Shown: positions 1 to 8,466 of the stretch, piece after piece
Position numbering within the stretch: position 1 is the first letter of the stretch
Layout of the letters: every line of letters starts with the position of its first letter
Source: Leisingera daeponensis DSM 23529
GTDB lineage: Bacteria; Pseudomonadota; Alphaproteobacteria; Rhodobacterales; Rhodobacteraceae
DNA length: 64,000 bases
Assembly: GCF_000473145.1 (NCBI RefSeq)
Contig: NZ_KI421500.1
Location: 682,225-746,224 of the forward strand
Reading direction: 5' to 3'
The notes under the pieces: generated by a model
Told to the model about the DNA's origin: nothing
Seen by the model: the letters and a program-made list of their open reading frames with translations, nothing else
Databases searched by the model: none
Program-made: the position numbers and the translations under genes

Positions 1-301
1 GGTCGCCGATGGTGACGGGCGCGGTGTCCAGGATGGTACAGCCCGCGTTCATGTAGACATCGTTTCCAAGGGTGATGTTGATGCCATAGGCGCAGTGAAA
101 CGGCGCCTCGATCAGGCAGTTTTCGCCGTGGGCGGCGAAGAGCGCGGCCAGCGGCGGGCTGAGCCGGGCCGCTGGATCGGGCGGCGCGCTGTTGTGCCGA
201 TGCACCGCCGCGCGGGCCTGATGCTGCAACACCCCCAGTTCGCTGTCCCGGCAACTGTACCACTCACCGGCCTGCATTTTCTGCCGTTCGGTCTTGCTCA
301 T
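1..301 (-). CDS. maa: Maltose/sugar O-acetyltransferase, N-terminal part (runs off the left edge)
   Basis: The first 100 residues are visible. They begin MSKTERQKMQAGEWY, the N-terminal Maa domain of maltose/galactoside O-acetyltransferases, followed by the start of the left-handed beta-helix (TLGNDVYMNAGCTILD, then PVTIGD). Family members transfer acetyl from acetyl-CoA to sugar hydroxyls in the cytoplasm; the true substrate is often unknown. The start is fixed by a perfect AAGGAGG six bases upstream of the ATG. The C-terminal part with the catalytic histidine lies outside the window. The 3' neighbour cannot be seen; upstream lies a structured repeat and then an SDR gene on the same strand. 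Confidence 0.88.
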   Translation of the reverse strand, partial: MSKTERQKMQAGEWYSCRDSELGVLQHQARAAVHRHNSAPPDPAARLSPPLAALFAAHGENCLIEAPFHCAYGINITLGNDVYMNAGCTILDTAPVTIGD

Positions 302-357
302 TGAGCCTCCTTCCCGGGGAAGAGGACAGTGGCCCCAGCGGTTTGTCAATTGGCGGA

Positions 358-572
358 GGGCTCCCGCGCCCGCAGGTGCCTTGGCTGCGCCAAGGCGCCT
401 TGTTGCGGCTTTGGGCCGTGCGTTGCTGTGCAACGCCTAAGGTTTCTGCTGAGAAGCGCTTGAGGAGCAAGTGTGCCCCTCAAGACGCAATATCGAGTGT
501 GTTTGCCGGTGGTTGCGCATCAAGGGTGAACCGTGCTGCGCACGGCGGCTTTGCCGCCCTTGACCCGCAACC
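358..572 (+). repeat. Modular multi-hairpin intergenic element, copy A
   Basis: This gene-free stretch between the acetyltransferase start and the SDR stop is built of consecutive hairpins. It opens with the block GGGCTCCCGCGCCCGCAGG (358-376), identical to 8240-8258. Then come GCCTTGG/CCAAGGC around CTGCG (378-396), GCGTTG/CAACGC around CTGTG (420-436) and CTTGAGG/CCTCAAG (459-484). A long terminal stem follows: GGTTGCG-TCAAGGG (511-526) pairs with CCCTTGA-CGCAACC (557-572) and encloses CCGTG-CTGCG-CACGG. Compared with the copy at 8240-8457, stems change on both sides and loops stay. Strand is arbitrary; the function is unknown. Confidence 0.75.
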
Positions 573-585
573 AGCGGCAGGCGCG

Positions 586-1341
586 TCAGCGCATCCGCAG
601 GGCGCCGTCGATGCGGATGACCTCGCCGTTGAGGTAGCCCATCTCGACGATGAAACCGGCAAGGCGGCCGTATTCGCGCGGATCGCCCAGGCGGGCGGGG
701 TTGGGGACATCGGCGGCAAGCTGCTGCTGCACCTCTTCCGGCAGGCCGGCCAGCATCGGGGTCATGAAGATGCCGGGCGCGATGGTCATCACCCGGATAC
801 CGGAAGACGCCAGATCGCGCGCCATCGGCAGGCACATGCCTGCAACCCCGCCCTTGGAGGCGGCATAGGCGGCCTGGCCCTTTTGACCGTCAAAGGCCGC
901 GATGGACGCGGTGTTAATGATCACGCCGCGGGCGTTGTCCGCATCGGGCGTATTCTTGGCGATTTCCACGGCGGCCAGGCGGGCGACGTTGAAGGTGCCG
1001 ACCAGGTTGATGTCGATGGTGCGCTTGTAGGCATCCAGAGGGTGCGCGCCCTCCTTGCCCACGGTCTTGGCGCCGATGGCGATGCCCGCGCAGTTCACGC
1101 AAGCTGTGATCTTGCCCATCTTCTCGACCGCATGGGCGATGGCGGCAGAGACCGACTCTTCGCTGGTCACATCGGTCTGGGCAAAGTGGCCGCCGATTTC
1201 TTCGGCCACCTGGGGGCCGCGCTCCGCATCACGGTCGAGGATGGTGACCTGGGCGCCTTGTTCGGCGAAATAGCGCGCGGTGGCCTCACCCAGGCCGGAT
1301 GCGCCGCCGGTGATCACGGCTGCGGTATCTGCAAGTTTCAT
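586..1341 (-). CDS. SDR-family dehydrogenase, 3-hydroxyacyl-CoA dehydrogenase type-2-like
   Basis: This 251-residue protein is a classical short-chain dehydrogenase. The Rossmann glycine motif TGGASGLG is at residues 11-18, the NCAG segment is in the middle, the catalytic serine is in INTASIAAF, and the Tyr/Lys pair is in YAASK. It resembles the HSD10-type NAD-dependent 3-hydroxyacyl-CoA dehydrogenases, which act in fatty acid or branched-chain acyl-CoA oxidation. The substrate is inferred from overall similarity, and other SDR roles are possible. It stands alone: the next gene upstream (a GNAT) is 100 bp away on the same strand, and no other beta-oxidation genes are nearby. Confidence 0.85.
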   Translation of the reverse strand: MKLADTAAVITGGASGLGEATARYFAEQGAQVTILDRDAERGPQVAEEIGGHFAQTDVTSEESVSAAIAHAVEKMGKITACVNCAGIAIGAKTVGKEGAHPLDAYKRTIDINLVGTFNVARLAAVEIAKNTPDADNARGVIINTASIAAFDGQKGQAAYAASKGGVAGMCLPMARDLASSGIRVMTIAPGIFMTPMLAGLPEEVQQQLAADVPNPARLGDPREYGRLAGFIVEMGYLNGEVIRIDGALRMR

Positions 1342-1441
1342 GAGCGGGGCTCCTCCCGGTTATCTGAACATGCGTTCATATAATGGGATTGCCCCCGGCC
1401 TGTCCAGCGGGACGGGGCGTCGCGGCACGGCGGCGCGGAGG

Positions 1442-2359
1442 TCAGCCAGCCATCAGGCCGCGGTCGAGCCGTGCCAGCGGGCGCAGCAGGCGCCCGAGCG
1501 GCGGCCACAGGCCCCAGGTGCCCCCCAGCCGGTGCAGCCTGGCGCCGGTGCCGAGCTTGAACCGGGCGAGGCCCGCGGCATCCTCGGTATTGATCAGGCC
1601 CAGGTCCAGCCGGCAGATGCCCTTGGTGGCGAGCCAGCTTGCCGCTTCCCACAGCAGCAGCGTATGGGCGCTGAGCTGTTTGCCGCGAGCGGTGGTGTGG
1701 GCGATGTGATAGGTGGCGGTGCTGCCGTGGGTGAGGATCAGGATGGCGGCGGCGGGGTCCTTGCCCTCAAAGGCCTGAAAGAGTTTCGCCTGCCCCTTGT
1801 TCTCGCGCGCGTAGGCGAGGGTGAGGCCGATGGGCCAGCTTCGGTAGCCGCGCATCGTTTGCTGTTGCGCGTCGGCCTGAAACAGCCAGTGGCGCACATC
1901 ATGCGGCAGGTTCTGGCGGGTGAGGCGGAGGGGCTGCGCCTCGCCATGTTTCAGCCGGTTGCGCCATTTCTGATGCAGGGCGGCGCGGCGCTGGTCCGGA
2001 CCGCCGGTCAGATCCCACAGCGCGGCATGGGCGGGGGTGGCCAGCGGCACCGCGCCGAGGCGGGCGAGATGCGGCGCCGGAGCCTCTGGCGACAGGATCA
2101 GCGGGGTGCGGCCGAGGCCCTGGGCGCGCAGCGCGGCCAACAGCGGGGCGGGATTGCCGAGGTCCGCGCGGTTCACCATCGCCAGCCGCAGCCCGCCGGG
2201 CAGGCGGCGCTGCAGCACCAGCGTGCCGTCCAGCATCAGCGGCGTCTGGCCGCAGGCCATCAGCGCGCGGGCAAATTCCGGCGATTGCTGGAGGGCGCGG
2301 AGCTGCGGGCGGGCGGTTGCCGCGGCGGGCATACCGGGATCGGGGGCGCTGTCAAACAT
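1442..2359 (-). CDS. GNAT-fold acetyltransferase, FemAB/GNAT_6-like
   Basis: The protein has 305 residues. The C-terminal half (about 150-290) carries the pattern of GNAT_6/FemAB-like transferases: a Trp-Arg-Asn-Arg segment, a long helical region, TATYHIAHTTARGKQL and KGICRLDLGLINTEDAAGLA. The N-terminal half is a second, degenerate domain, as in two-domain Fem-type folds. Proteins of this type acylate or aminoacylate small molecules, lipids or peptidoglycan precursors; the substrate here cannot be told. There is no signal peptide or membrane segment. It is divergent from the small reading frame at 2405. Family assignment is moderately sure, function is open. Confidence 0.7.
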   Translation of the reverse strand: MFDSAPDPGMPAAATARPQLRALQQSPEFARALMACGQTPLMLDGTLVLQRRLPGGLRLAMVNRADLGNPAPLLAALRAQGLGRTPLILSPEAPAPHLARLGAVPLATPAHAALWDLTGGPDQRRAALHQKWRNRLKHGEAQPLRLTRQNLPHDVRHWLFQADAQQQTMRGYRSWPIGLTLAYARENKGQAKLFQAFEGKDPAAAILILTHGSTATYHIAHTTARGKQLSAHTLLLWEAASWLATKGICRLDLGLINTEDAAGLARFKLGTGARLHRLGGTWGLWPPLGRLLRPLARLDRGLMAG

Positions 2360-2404
2360 GGCTCCATTAACGCGCTGGAAACCTAAATCAGGGTTAATGA
2401 ACGC

Positions 2405-2542
2405 ATGAAAAAGGTAACTCAGATCATGGGGCAGACGGCAGCGGCCCCGCGGATGACCAAGGCAGCGGCGCTGCTGATTGCGATCGGCCTGTCGGTGCCG
2501 GTGTTTCTGGTGCTGACGCTGGTGGAGGCGGTGGTGTTCTGA
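2405..2542 (+). CDS. Small single-pass membrane protein, unknown function
   Basis: The frame encodes 45 residues: a short basic N-terminus (MKKVTQIMGQ), a linker, then one hydrophobic helix (about residues 20-43) rich in Ala, Leu and Val. The Shine-Dalgarno is weak (AGGG about 12 bases upstream), so the start could also be the internal Met17, which gives little more than the helix. It is divergent from the GNAT at 1442-2359 and followed by a structured repeat. No family was recognised; its reality rests on the clean hydrophobic segment and basic cytoplasmic end. Confidence 0.45.
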   Translation: MKKVTQIMGQTAAAPRMTKAAALLIAIGLSVPVFLVLTLVEAVVF

Positions 2543-2712
2543 GGCGGGCGGCCTTGGGCGTGGCGCCGCTGCGCAGCTGATGGATTGCTAGAGGCGCTTC
2601 AGGTCAAGCCTGCCTCTAAGCGCCAGTTCCAGTCTATCCCGGACGTCCCCGTCTCAAGGATGAACCGAGCTGCGCACGGCCTCGGCCGCGGCCCTTGACC
2701 CGGTGCCGGCCT
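2543..2712 (+). repeat. Modular multi-hairpin intergenic element, copy D (diverged)
   Basis: This is a shorter, diverged relative of the elements at 358-572, 8240-8457 and 20548-20786. Shared parts are GCGGCCTTGGGC near the start, a CTGCG loop within the GCGC-rich hairpin around 2564-2578, a GGCGCTT hairpin region (stem TAGAGGC 2589-2595 with GCCTCTA 2612-2618), and the terminal TCAAGG (2654-2659) with CCTTGA (2693-2698), enclosing CCGAG-CTGCG-CACGG. The 5' head block of copies A and B is missing. It lies between convergent gene ends, ahead of the tyrS terminator. Confidence 0.5.
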
Positions 2713-2828
2713 GTTGCGGACCGCAGCCAGGGAAACGCAGCCGCGCCGCGCGGCAGCGCGGCGCCAGGCCCAACCATGAAGCTTCATCTTTGATGCAGCT
2801 GGAATGGGCGGGAGACCCCGCGAACATG

Positions 2829-2855
2829 AAAAAAGGGAGCGCAGCGGCTCCCTTT
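2829..2855 (-). terminator. tyrS terminator (stem AAAGGGAGC/GCTCCCTTT)
   Basis: On the minus strand a 9-bp perfect stem with a 6-base loop is followed by a run of T, 23 bases after the tyrS stop. It is a standard intrinsic terminator. Confidence 0.85.
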
Positions 2856-2877
2856 CTCAGGTTTCATGTCGACCGGT

Positions 2878-4134
2878 TCAGCCGTCCAGCCGCACCAGGG
2901 CGTGGCGTTTCTTGCCCGCGCTCAGCTTGATCGGCGAGGTCAGCGCGCCCGCGTCGATTATCAGGCCTGCATCGGTCAGCGGCTGGTCGTCGATCTTGGC
3001 GCCATGTTCCGCAATCAGGCGCTTGGCGTCCTTGCCGGATTTGGCGAGGCCGGATTTCACGATCAGCTGCACGATCGAAATGCCGTCGCCCAGATCGGCG
3101 GGCGACAGGCTGAGGGTTGGCAGGTCGTCGCCGACGCCGCCTTTCTCGAACACTTCGCGCGCGGTCGCCTCTGCCGCCGCCGCCGCGTCTGCGCCGTGGC
3201 ACAGGGTGGTCACCTCATTGGCGAGGATCACCTTGGCGGCGTTGATCTCGGATCCTGCCAGCGCGCCCAGACGCTCGCATTCCGCCACCGGCAGCTCGGT
3301 GTAGAGCTTCAGGAAGCGGCCCACATCCGCATCGGTGGTGTTGCGCCAGAACTGCCAGAACTCATACGGGCTGCGCATGTCGGCGTTGAGCCAGATGGCG
3401 CCGTCCGCCGTCTTGCCCATCTTCTTGCCGTCCGAGGTGGTCAAGAGCGGCGAGGTGAGGCCATAGACCTCGTGGTCGATCACCCGGCGGGTCAGGTCGA
3501 TGCCGTTGACGATATTGCCCCACTGGTCCGAGCCGCCCATCTGCAGGATGCAGCCGTAGCGGCGGTTCAGCTCCATGAAGTCATAGGCCTGCAGGATCAT
3601 GTAGTTGAATTCGAGGAACGACAGCGACTGCTCGCGGTCGAGGCGCGATTTCACGCTTTCGAACGACAGCATCCGGTTCACCGAGAAGTGGCGGCCGATG
3701 TCGCGCAGGAATTCCAGGTAGTTCAGGCCGTCCAGCCATTCGGCGTTGTTCAGCATAAGCGCCTTGTTCGGCGCTTCGGTGTCATAGTCGATGTAGGCGG
3801 AGAACACCTTCTTGATGCCTGCGATGTTCTCGTCGATCTGCGCCTCGGTCAGCAGCGGGCGCTCATCGGCGCGGAAGGAAGGGTCGCCCACCTTGGTGGT
3901 GCCGCCGCCCATCAGGGTGATCGGCTGGTGGCCGGTCTTCTGGAACCAGCGCAGCATCATGATCTGGATCAGCGAGCCGACGTGCAGCGACTTCGCTGTC
4001 GCGTCAAAGCCGATATAGGCCGGGCGCACACCTTGCAGCAGGGCTTCGTCCAGCCCTTGATAATCGGTGCAGTCCGCGAGGAACCCGCGTTCCATCATGA
4101 CTGCGACGAAATCCGATTTCGGTGTGTAGGTCAT
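2878..4134 (-). CDS. tyrS: Tyrosine--tRNA ligase
   Basis: This 418-residue class I synthetase charges tRNA-Tyr in the cytoplasm. The HIGH-type signature is HVGS at residues 51-54, [11 protein letters not shown] forms the tyrosine pocket, DGKKMGKT is the KMSKS loop, and a C-terminal S4 RNA-binding domain occupies about the last 65 residues ([20 protein letters not shown]). The length fits the family. The frame stays open far upstream over anmK on the other strand, but MTYTPKSDF is the expected N-terminus. It is divergent from anmK over a 144-bp gap and ends in a strong terminator. Confidence 0.97.
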   Translation of the reverse strand: MTYTPKSDFVAVMMERGFLADCTDYQGLDEALLQGVRPAYIGFDATAKSLHVGSLIQIMMLRWFQKTGHQPITLMGGGTTKVGDPSFRADERPLLTEAQIDENIAGIKKVFSAYIDYDTEAPNKALMLNNAEWLDGLNYLEFLRDIGRHFSVNRMLSFESVKSRLDREQSLSFLEFNYMILQAYDFMELNRRYGCILQMGGSDQWGNIVNGIDLTRRVIDHEVYGLTSPLLTTSDGKKMGKTADGAIWLNADMRSPYEFWQFWRNTTDADVGRFLKLYTELPVAECERLGALAGSEINAAKVILANEVTTLCHGADAAAAAEATAREVFEKGGVGDDLPTLSLSPADLGDGISIVQLIVKSGLAKSGKDAKRLIAEHGAKIDDQPLTDAGLIIDAGALTSPIKLSAGKKRHALVRLDG

Positions 4135-4278
4135 AACATGCCTCGGTCTATGAGTTGTGCATCTTGCCCTATAAATCGCATTGGCGCGGGTTGGAACCTG
4201 TTTTCCCGGCAAAATATGCGCTGTAATGTGATGCGCAAACGGGCGGGACGGCCCGGATCCTTGAAAGGGGCAGGGGCC

Positions 4279-5388
4279 ATGAGCAAGGCCATTGGAAAAA
4301 CGGGCGCGGTCAGGGCATTGGGCGCGATGAGCGGCACCTCGCTGGACGGGGTCGATGCGGCGGTGGTGATCACCGACGGCGCGCGCATTCACGGATTCGG
4401 CGAGAGCAGTTACCGGGAGTATTCGGCAGAGGAGCGCAGCGTCTTGCGCGCGGGTCTGGGCAAATGGGCCGGGCCGGAGGTGGAGGCCGCGGCAGCGGTC
4501 TGCGATGCGGCCCATGCGGCGGCGCTGGCGGAGTTCCGGGACGTGGAGATCGTCGGCTTTCACGGTCAGACCCTGGCCCATGCGCCGCGGCTGCGGGGGA
4601 CGCTGCAGGTGGGCGACGGCGCTTCCTTGGCTGAAAAGCTTGGCAAGCCGGTGGTCTGGGATTTTCGCTCCGACGATGTGGCGATGGGCGGCGAGGGCGC
4701 GCCGCTGGCGCCGTTCTTTCACTTTGCCTGCGCGAAATACATCGGTGCGGAGAAGCCCTTGTGTTTCCTGAACCTGGGCGGGGTCGGCAACCTCACCTAT
4801 GTGGATCCGCGGTTCGAGAGGCCGGAGGAGCCGGGCGCGCTCTTGGCGTTTGACACCGGTCCGGCGAATGCGCCGGTCAATGATCTGGTACAGGAGCGCC
4901 TGGGCATTCCCTGGGACGCGGATGGCAAGGTCGCGCGCTCAGGCACCGTGGAAACCGGCGCGCTGGAGTTGTTTCTTGCCGAGCCCTATTTCGCAAGGAT
5001 GCCGCCCAAGTCGCTGGACAGGAACGATTTTTCCGAGATGGTCGGGCTGGTCAAGGAGTTGAGCGATGCGGATGCGGCGGCGACCCTTGTCGCCATGTGC
5101 GCAGCCGCGGTGGCGCAAGGCATGGAGCATTGCCCGCAGCCGCCCGAGGTGGTGCTGGTCACCGGCGGCGGGCGCCGCAATCCGGTGCTGATGGAGATGC
5201 TGCGGGTGTCGCTCGACTGCCCGGTGAAGCCGGTGGAGGATGCTGGGCTAGACGGCGACATGCTGGAGGCGCAGGCCTTTGCCCATCTGGCCGTGCGGGT
5301 GGCGAGGGGCCTGCCGACCTCGGCTCCCGGCACGACGGGCGTCGGCGCCTGTGTCGGCGGCGGTGTTGTCAGCATGCCGGATGCGTAA
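4279..5388 (+). CDS. anmK: Anhydro-N-acetylmuramic acid kinase
   Basis: The 369-residue protein phosphorylates and opens 1,6-anhydro-MurNAc to MurNAc-6-phosphate in cell-wall recycling. The ATP-binding motif [16 protein letters not shown] is at the N-terminus, FHGQTLAH and [11 protein letters not shown] in the middle, FDTGPANAP at the sugar site, and the [15 protein letters not shown] signature near the C-terminus. The start ATG follows AAAGGGGCAGG. Longer in-frame openings upstream are antisense tyrS and were dropped. It is monocistronic; the convergent cupin gene is separated by a two-hairpin region. Confidence 0.96.
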   Translation: MSKAIGKTGAVRALGAMSGTSLDGVDAAVVITDGARIHGFGESSYREYSAEERSVLRAGLGKWAGPEVEAAAAVCDAAHAAALAEFRDVEIVGFHGQTLAHAPRLRGTLQVGDGASLAEKLGKPVVWDFRSDDVAMGGEGAPLAPFFHFACAKYIGAEKPLCFLNLGGVGNLTYVDPRFERPEEPGALLAFDTGPANAPVNDLVQERLGIPWDADGKVARSGTVETGALELFLAEPYFARMPPKSLDRNDFSEMVGLVKELSDADAAATLVAMCAAAVAQGMEHCPQPPEVVLVTGGGRRNPVLMEMLRVSLDCPVKPVEDAGLDGDMLEAQAFAHLAVRVARGLPTSAPGTTGVGACVGGGVVSMPDA

Positions 5389-5402
5389 GGCGGTGCGGCC
5401 TG

Positions 5403-5453
5403 GCGCAAGAATTTTCTGAAGGTTCTTGCCAAATTTCTTCTGAAGAAATTTGC
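5403..5453. terminator. Convergent double hairpin between anmK and the cupin gene
   Basis: Two hairpins occur in 50 bp: CAAGAA/TTCTTG, then AAATTTCT/AGAAATTT with loop TCTGA. A- and T-rich arms could end transcription from both sides. The second palindrome touches the cupin stop region. Confidence 0.65.
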
Positions 5454-5455
5454 GC

Positions 5456-5875
5456 TCAGCCGCGCGGGATGTCGAAGCCTGGAGCGGCGAGCTCGAAGCC
5501 TTCAAACTGGAAGCCCGGCGACACCGTGCAGCTGACCAGCGTGTAGTCGCCGGTGCTGCGGGCCGCCTGCCAGTGGCCCTCCGGCACGATCAGCTGCGGT
5601 GCGCCCTTGGCCAGATCCGGGGTCAGCAGGTGGTCCTGCGCCGGGCCTTCGTCCGTAGCCGCCAGCGACAGCACCAGCGGCGCGCCGGCGTGGTAGAGCC
5701 AGATCTCAGCAGCATCGACGCGGTGCCAGTGGCTGGCCTCGCCTGCCTTTAAAAGGAAATAAATACAGGTGCCTGTTGGGCGGCCCTCATTCTCTGCGCG
5801 CCAGGTTTCCTTGTACCAGCCGCCCTCCGGGTGCTGCTGCAGGCCCAGGTGTTCGATGATCCGGTCCGCGTCCAT
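5456..5875 (-). CDS. DUF985 family cupin protein
   Basis: This 139-residue single-domain cupin has the DUF985 signatures [10 protein letters not shown] near the N-terminus, [17 protein letters not shown] (the cupin metal-ligand region) and VPEGHWQAA. Family members resemble epimerase-like RmlC cupins; the substrate is not known. It is divergent from selO with 57 bp between the starts. Nothing suggests membrane location. The family call is sure, the function is unassigned. Confidence 0.88.
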   Translation of the reverse strand: MDADRIIEHLGLQQHPEGGWYKETWRAENEGRPTGTCIYFLLKAGEASHWHRVDAAEIWLYHAGAPLVLSLAATDEGPAQDHLLTPDLAKGAPQLIVPEGHWQAARSTGDYTLVSCTVSPGFQFEGFELAAPGFDIPRG

Positions 5876-5932
5876 TGCTGCTGCCTCCGCTTTGGTGCTG
5901 GTAAATCCGTGTTCCAGTCATATGTTTGGGCC

Positions 5933-7351
5933 ATGACACTCACGATCCCCTTTGACAACACCTATGCCGCCCTGCCGGGGCAGTTCCACTCCAAACTGCC
6001 GCCGCAAGCGGTGAAGGCGCCCCGGCTGGTGGCGTTCAACGAGGATCTGGCGCGGGTCCTGGGCATCACCCCCGGGGATACAGCGGAGATGGCGGAGGTG
6101 TTCAGCGGCAACCGGGTGCCGGACGGGGCCGATCCGCTGGCGCAGCTTTATTCCGGGCATCAGTTCGGCACTTACAACCCGCAGCTCGGCGACGGGCGCG
6201 CGATCCTGCTGGGCGAGACCGTCGGCACCGACGGCAAACGCCGCGACATCCAGCTGAAAGGGTCGGGGCGGACGCCCTATTCCCGGGGCGGCGATGGGCG
6301 CGCCTGGCTGGGGCCGGTCCTGCGCGAATATGTGGTGAGCGAGGCGATGCACGCGCTTGGCATCCCGACCACCCGGGCGCTGGCGGCGGTGGAAACCGGC
6401 GAGACGGTCTGGCGTGAGGGCGGCCTGCCCGGCGCGGTGCTGACGCGGGTGGCGGCGAGCCATCTGCGGGTGGGGACCTTCCAGATCTTTGCCGCACGCG
6501 GCGACAAGGCGAGCCTGCGGCAGCTGACGGACTACGCCATTGCCCGCCATTACCCGGAGGCGGAGGGGCCGATGGGACTGCTCAGCGCGGTGCGCGATGC
6601 GCAGGCGGAGCTGATTGCGGCGTGGATGGCGGTGGGCTTCATCCACGGGGTGATGAACACCGACAATTTCTCGATCTCAGGGGAAACCATCGACTACGGT
6701 CCGTGCGCCTTCATGGATGTCTACCATCCGCACACGGTGTTTTCCTCAATCGACCGCGGGCGGCGCTATGCCTATGCCAACCAGCCCTCGATTGCGGTGT
6801 GGAACCTGGCGCAGCTGGCCACCGCGCTGATCCAGCAGCTGGACGACCCGCAGGACGGTGTCGCGCAAGCCACCGAAATCGTGCATGCGATGCCGGACCG
6901 CACGGAGGCAGCCTGGCTGGCCCGCTTCCGCGCCAAGCTTGGGATCACTTCCGCGCAGGAGGGCGACCTGGAGCTGGTGACCTCCCTGCTCGGACGGATG
7001 GCGGAGAATCAGAGCGATTTCACCAACACCTTCCGGGCCCTGGCAGAGGGCACGGCACGGGACCAGTTCACCGATCCGGCGGCATTCGAGGCCTGGGAGC
7101 CGGATTGGAAGGCACGGCTGGAGGGGGAGCCGGACCCGCAAGCGGTGATGCGCCGCGCCAACCCGGCGTTCATCCCGCGCAATCACCGGATCGAGGACAT
7201 GATCGCAGGCGCGGTGGCAGGGGATTACACCCTGTTCCACCGGCTGAACGATGTGCTGGCCCGCCCTTACGATGACCAGCCGGAGCACGCCGATCTGCAG
7301 CGCCCGCCGCTGCCCGAGGAAGTGGTGCAGGCGACCTTCTGCGGGACCTGA
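5933..7351 (+). CDS. selO: Protein adenylyltransferase SelO (YdiU/UPF0061)
   Basis: This 472-residue pseudokinase-fold enzyme transfers AMP from ATP to Ser/Thr/Tyr of protein targets and is linked to redox homeostasis in other bacteria. Visible hallmarks are [53 protein letters not shown], and the [20 protein letters not shown] active-site block with its metal-binding Asn and Asp. Start: [15 protein letters not shown] is the normal beginning. There is no C-terminal cysteine or selenocysteine site; the protein ends TFCGT. The stop is followed within 2 bp by a short motif also found after other genes here. Confidence 0.95.
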   Translation: MTLTIPFDNTYAALPGQFHSKLPPQAVKAPRLVAFNEDLARVLGITPGDTAEMAEVFSGNRVPDGADPLAQLYSGHQFGTYNPQLGDGRAILLGETVGTDGKRRDIQLKGSGRTPYSRGGDGRAWLGPVLREYVVSEAMHALGIPTTRALAAVETGETVWREGGLPGAVLTRVAASHLRVGTFQIFAARGDKASLRQLTDYAIARHYPEAEGPMGLLSAVRDAQAELIAAWMAVGFIHGVMNTDNFSISGETIDYGPCAFMDVYHPHTVFSSIDRGRRYAYANQPSIAVWNLAQLATALIQQLDDPQDGVAQATEIVHAMPDRTEAAWLARFRAKLGITSAQEGDLELVTSLLGRMAENQSDFTNTFRALAEGTARDQFTDPAAFEAWEPDWKARLEGEPDPQAVMRRANPAFIPRNHRIEDMIAGAVAGDYTLFHRLNDVLARPYDDQPEHADLQRPPLPEEVVQATFCGT

Positions 7352-7352
7352 G

Positions 7353-7384
7353 CCCTTGTTCTTCGGGCTGGAAATATCCTCGGG
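7353..7384 (+). repeat. 3'-end motif CCCTTG-TTCTTC-GGC-AAATATCC, copy 1
   Basis: Read in the sense of selO the motif is CCCTTGTTCTTCGGGC followed by TGGAAATATCCTCGGG, beginning 2 bp after the stop. Close matches in the sense orientation lie at the ends of pdxA (27217-27250) and the DUF1638 gene (57355-57391), with a weaker one after mazG. Confidence 0.6.
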
Positions 7385-7390
7385 AGTGAA

Positions 7391-7430
7391 TTGAGCCGCA
7401 GGCTCAAGAGGGGGCAGACAGCCCCCCTTC
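7391..7430 (+). terminator. Double hairpin after selO
   Basis: TTGAGCC/GGCTCAA with a GCA loop (7391-7407) is followed by GGGGGC/GCCCCC with an AGACA loop (7410-7426). There is no real T-run, so it may be a processing or rho-associated structure and not a classical terminator. Confidence 0.45.
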
Positions 7431-7509
7431 GCCCCCCTGCGGCCGGATGCCGGTTGTGCTTGGGCCGCATTGTGCGCCACACTTTCGCAAAGCCCCGGAG
7501 AGAGAGCAG

Positions 7510-8214
7510 ATGCCGAAGAAACCGCCGCCGGATACCCTGCGGATCGCGACCTACAATATCCAGAAATGTGTCGGCATGGACTTGCGCCGGCGGCCGGAGC
7601 GCACCTTGCAGGTGCTGTCCGGGCTGGGCGCCGATGTGGCTGTGCTGCAGGAGGCCGACAAGCGGCTGCCGCCGCGGCCTGCGGCGCTGCCGCATTTCCT
7701 GGTCGAGGAGACCGGCTGGCAGGCGGTGGATCTGGGCGGGGCAGGGTCTCTGGGGTGGCATGGCAATGCGGTGCTGTTCCGCGACAGCGTGCGGCTGCGG
7801 GCCGAGGGCCATATCGCGCTGCCGGGGCTGGAGCCGCGCGGTGCGGTCTGGGCGCTGTTTGAGACAGAGGCGGGGCTGGTCCGGGTGATCGGCGCGCATC
7901 TGGGGCTGACAGGGCGCGCCCGGCGCGAGCAGATGCATGCGCTGGCCCGGGCGGCGGAGGCGGATGACGCCGCGGTGGTGCTGGCGGGGGATTTCAACGA
8001 ATGGTCGCGATCTCCGGTGCTGGAGCATATCGCCCCGGCGCTGACCTTTCTGCCGCCGAAAGCCAGCTTTCCGGCGCTGCGGCCGCTGGGGGCGCTGGAC
8101 CGGATCGCCCATTGCCGGCGGCTGGAGGCGGTGGCGCATGGGGTGCATGGCGCGCGGCCGGCGCATATCGCCTCCGACCATTTGCCGGTCTGGGCGGATT
8201 TGCGCGCGGTTTGA
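7510..8214 (+). CDS. Endonuclease/exonuclease/phosphatase (EEP) family hydrolase
   Basis: The 234-residue protein has the EEP fold of DNase I, exonuclease III and sphingomyelinase-type enzymes. The motifs are RIATYNIQKC (Asn), VLQEAD (metal-binding Glu), IGAHLGL, GDFNEWS (catalytic Asp-Asn) and SDHLPVWADL (terminal Asp-His). The start MPKKPPPDTLRIATYN has GGAGAGAG upstream. There is no signal peptide, so the substrate may be nucleic acid, inositol phosphate or lipid; sequence alone does not say. It converges with the helicase gene over a 252-bp structured repeat. Confidence 0.85.
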   Translation: MPKKPPPDTLRIATYNIQKCVGMDLRRRPERTLQVLSGLGADVAVLQEADKRLPPRPAALPHFLVEETGWQAVDLGGAGSLGWHGNAVLFRDSVRLRAEGHIALPGLEPRGAVWALFETEAGLVRVIGAHLGLTGRARREQMHALARAAEADDAAVVLAGDFNEWSRSPVLEHIAPALTFLPPKASFPALRPLGALDRIAHCRRLEAVAHGVHGARPAHIASDHLPVWADLRAV

Positions 8215-8239
8215 CTGCCTGATTGTGTTTGAAAGCGGG

Positions 8240-8457
8240 GGGCTCCCGCGCCCGCAGGGGTTTCAGGCTGCGCCTGAAACCCCTTGGCGGCCTTGGGCCC
8301 GGCGCTGCTGCGCAGCGCAGGGTGCTTTCTGCTGAGCGGCGCTTAAGGGCAGGATTGCCCTTAACCGCCATGCCGACTGTGCGATGTGCTGATCCGCATC
8401 AAGGATGGACAGCGCTGAGGCGCTGCGGCTTTGCCGTCCTTGACCCGGAATCAGCAC
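8240..8457 (+). repeat. Modular multi-hairpin intergenic element, copy B
   Basis: This is the best-folded copy. The head block GGGCTCCCGCGCCCGCAGG is identical to copy A. It is followed by an 11-bp perfect stem GGGGTTTCAGG/CCTGAAACCCC around CTGCG (8257-8283), GCGCTG/CAGCGC around CTGCG (8302-8318), and TTAAGGGCA/TGCCCTTAA (8343-8364). In the terminal stem GTGCTGATCCG (8386-8396) and TCAAGGA (8399-8405) pair with TCCTTGA (8437-8443) and CGGAATCAGCAC (8446-8457). It fills the gap between two convergent genes and ends 10 bp from the helicase stop. Confidence 0.75.
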
Positions 8458-8466
8458 GGGGAGCGG

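Noticed and set aside
301..1383. 360-codon plus-strand frame over the SDR gene and repeat A
   Set aside because: Antisense to the SDR gene and running through structured repeat DNA; no recognisable protein.
2866..4278. N-terminal extension of anmK (470 extra codons)
   Set aside because: It lies antisense to tyrS and lacks similarity; anmK starts at 4279 with a ribosome binding site.
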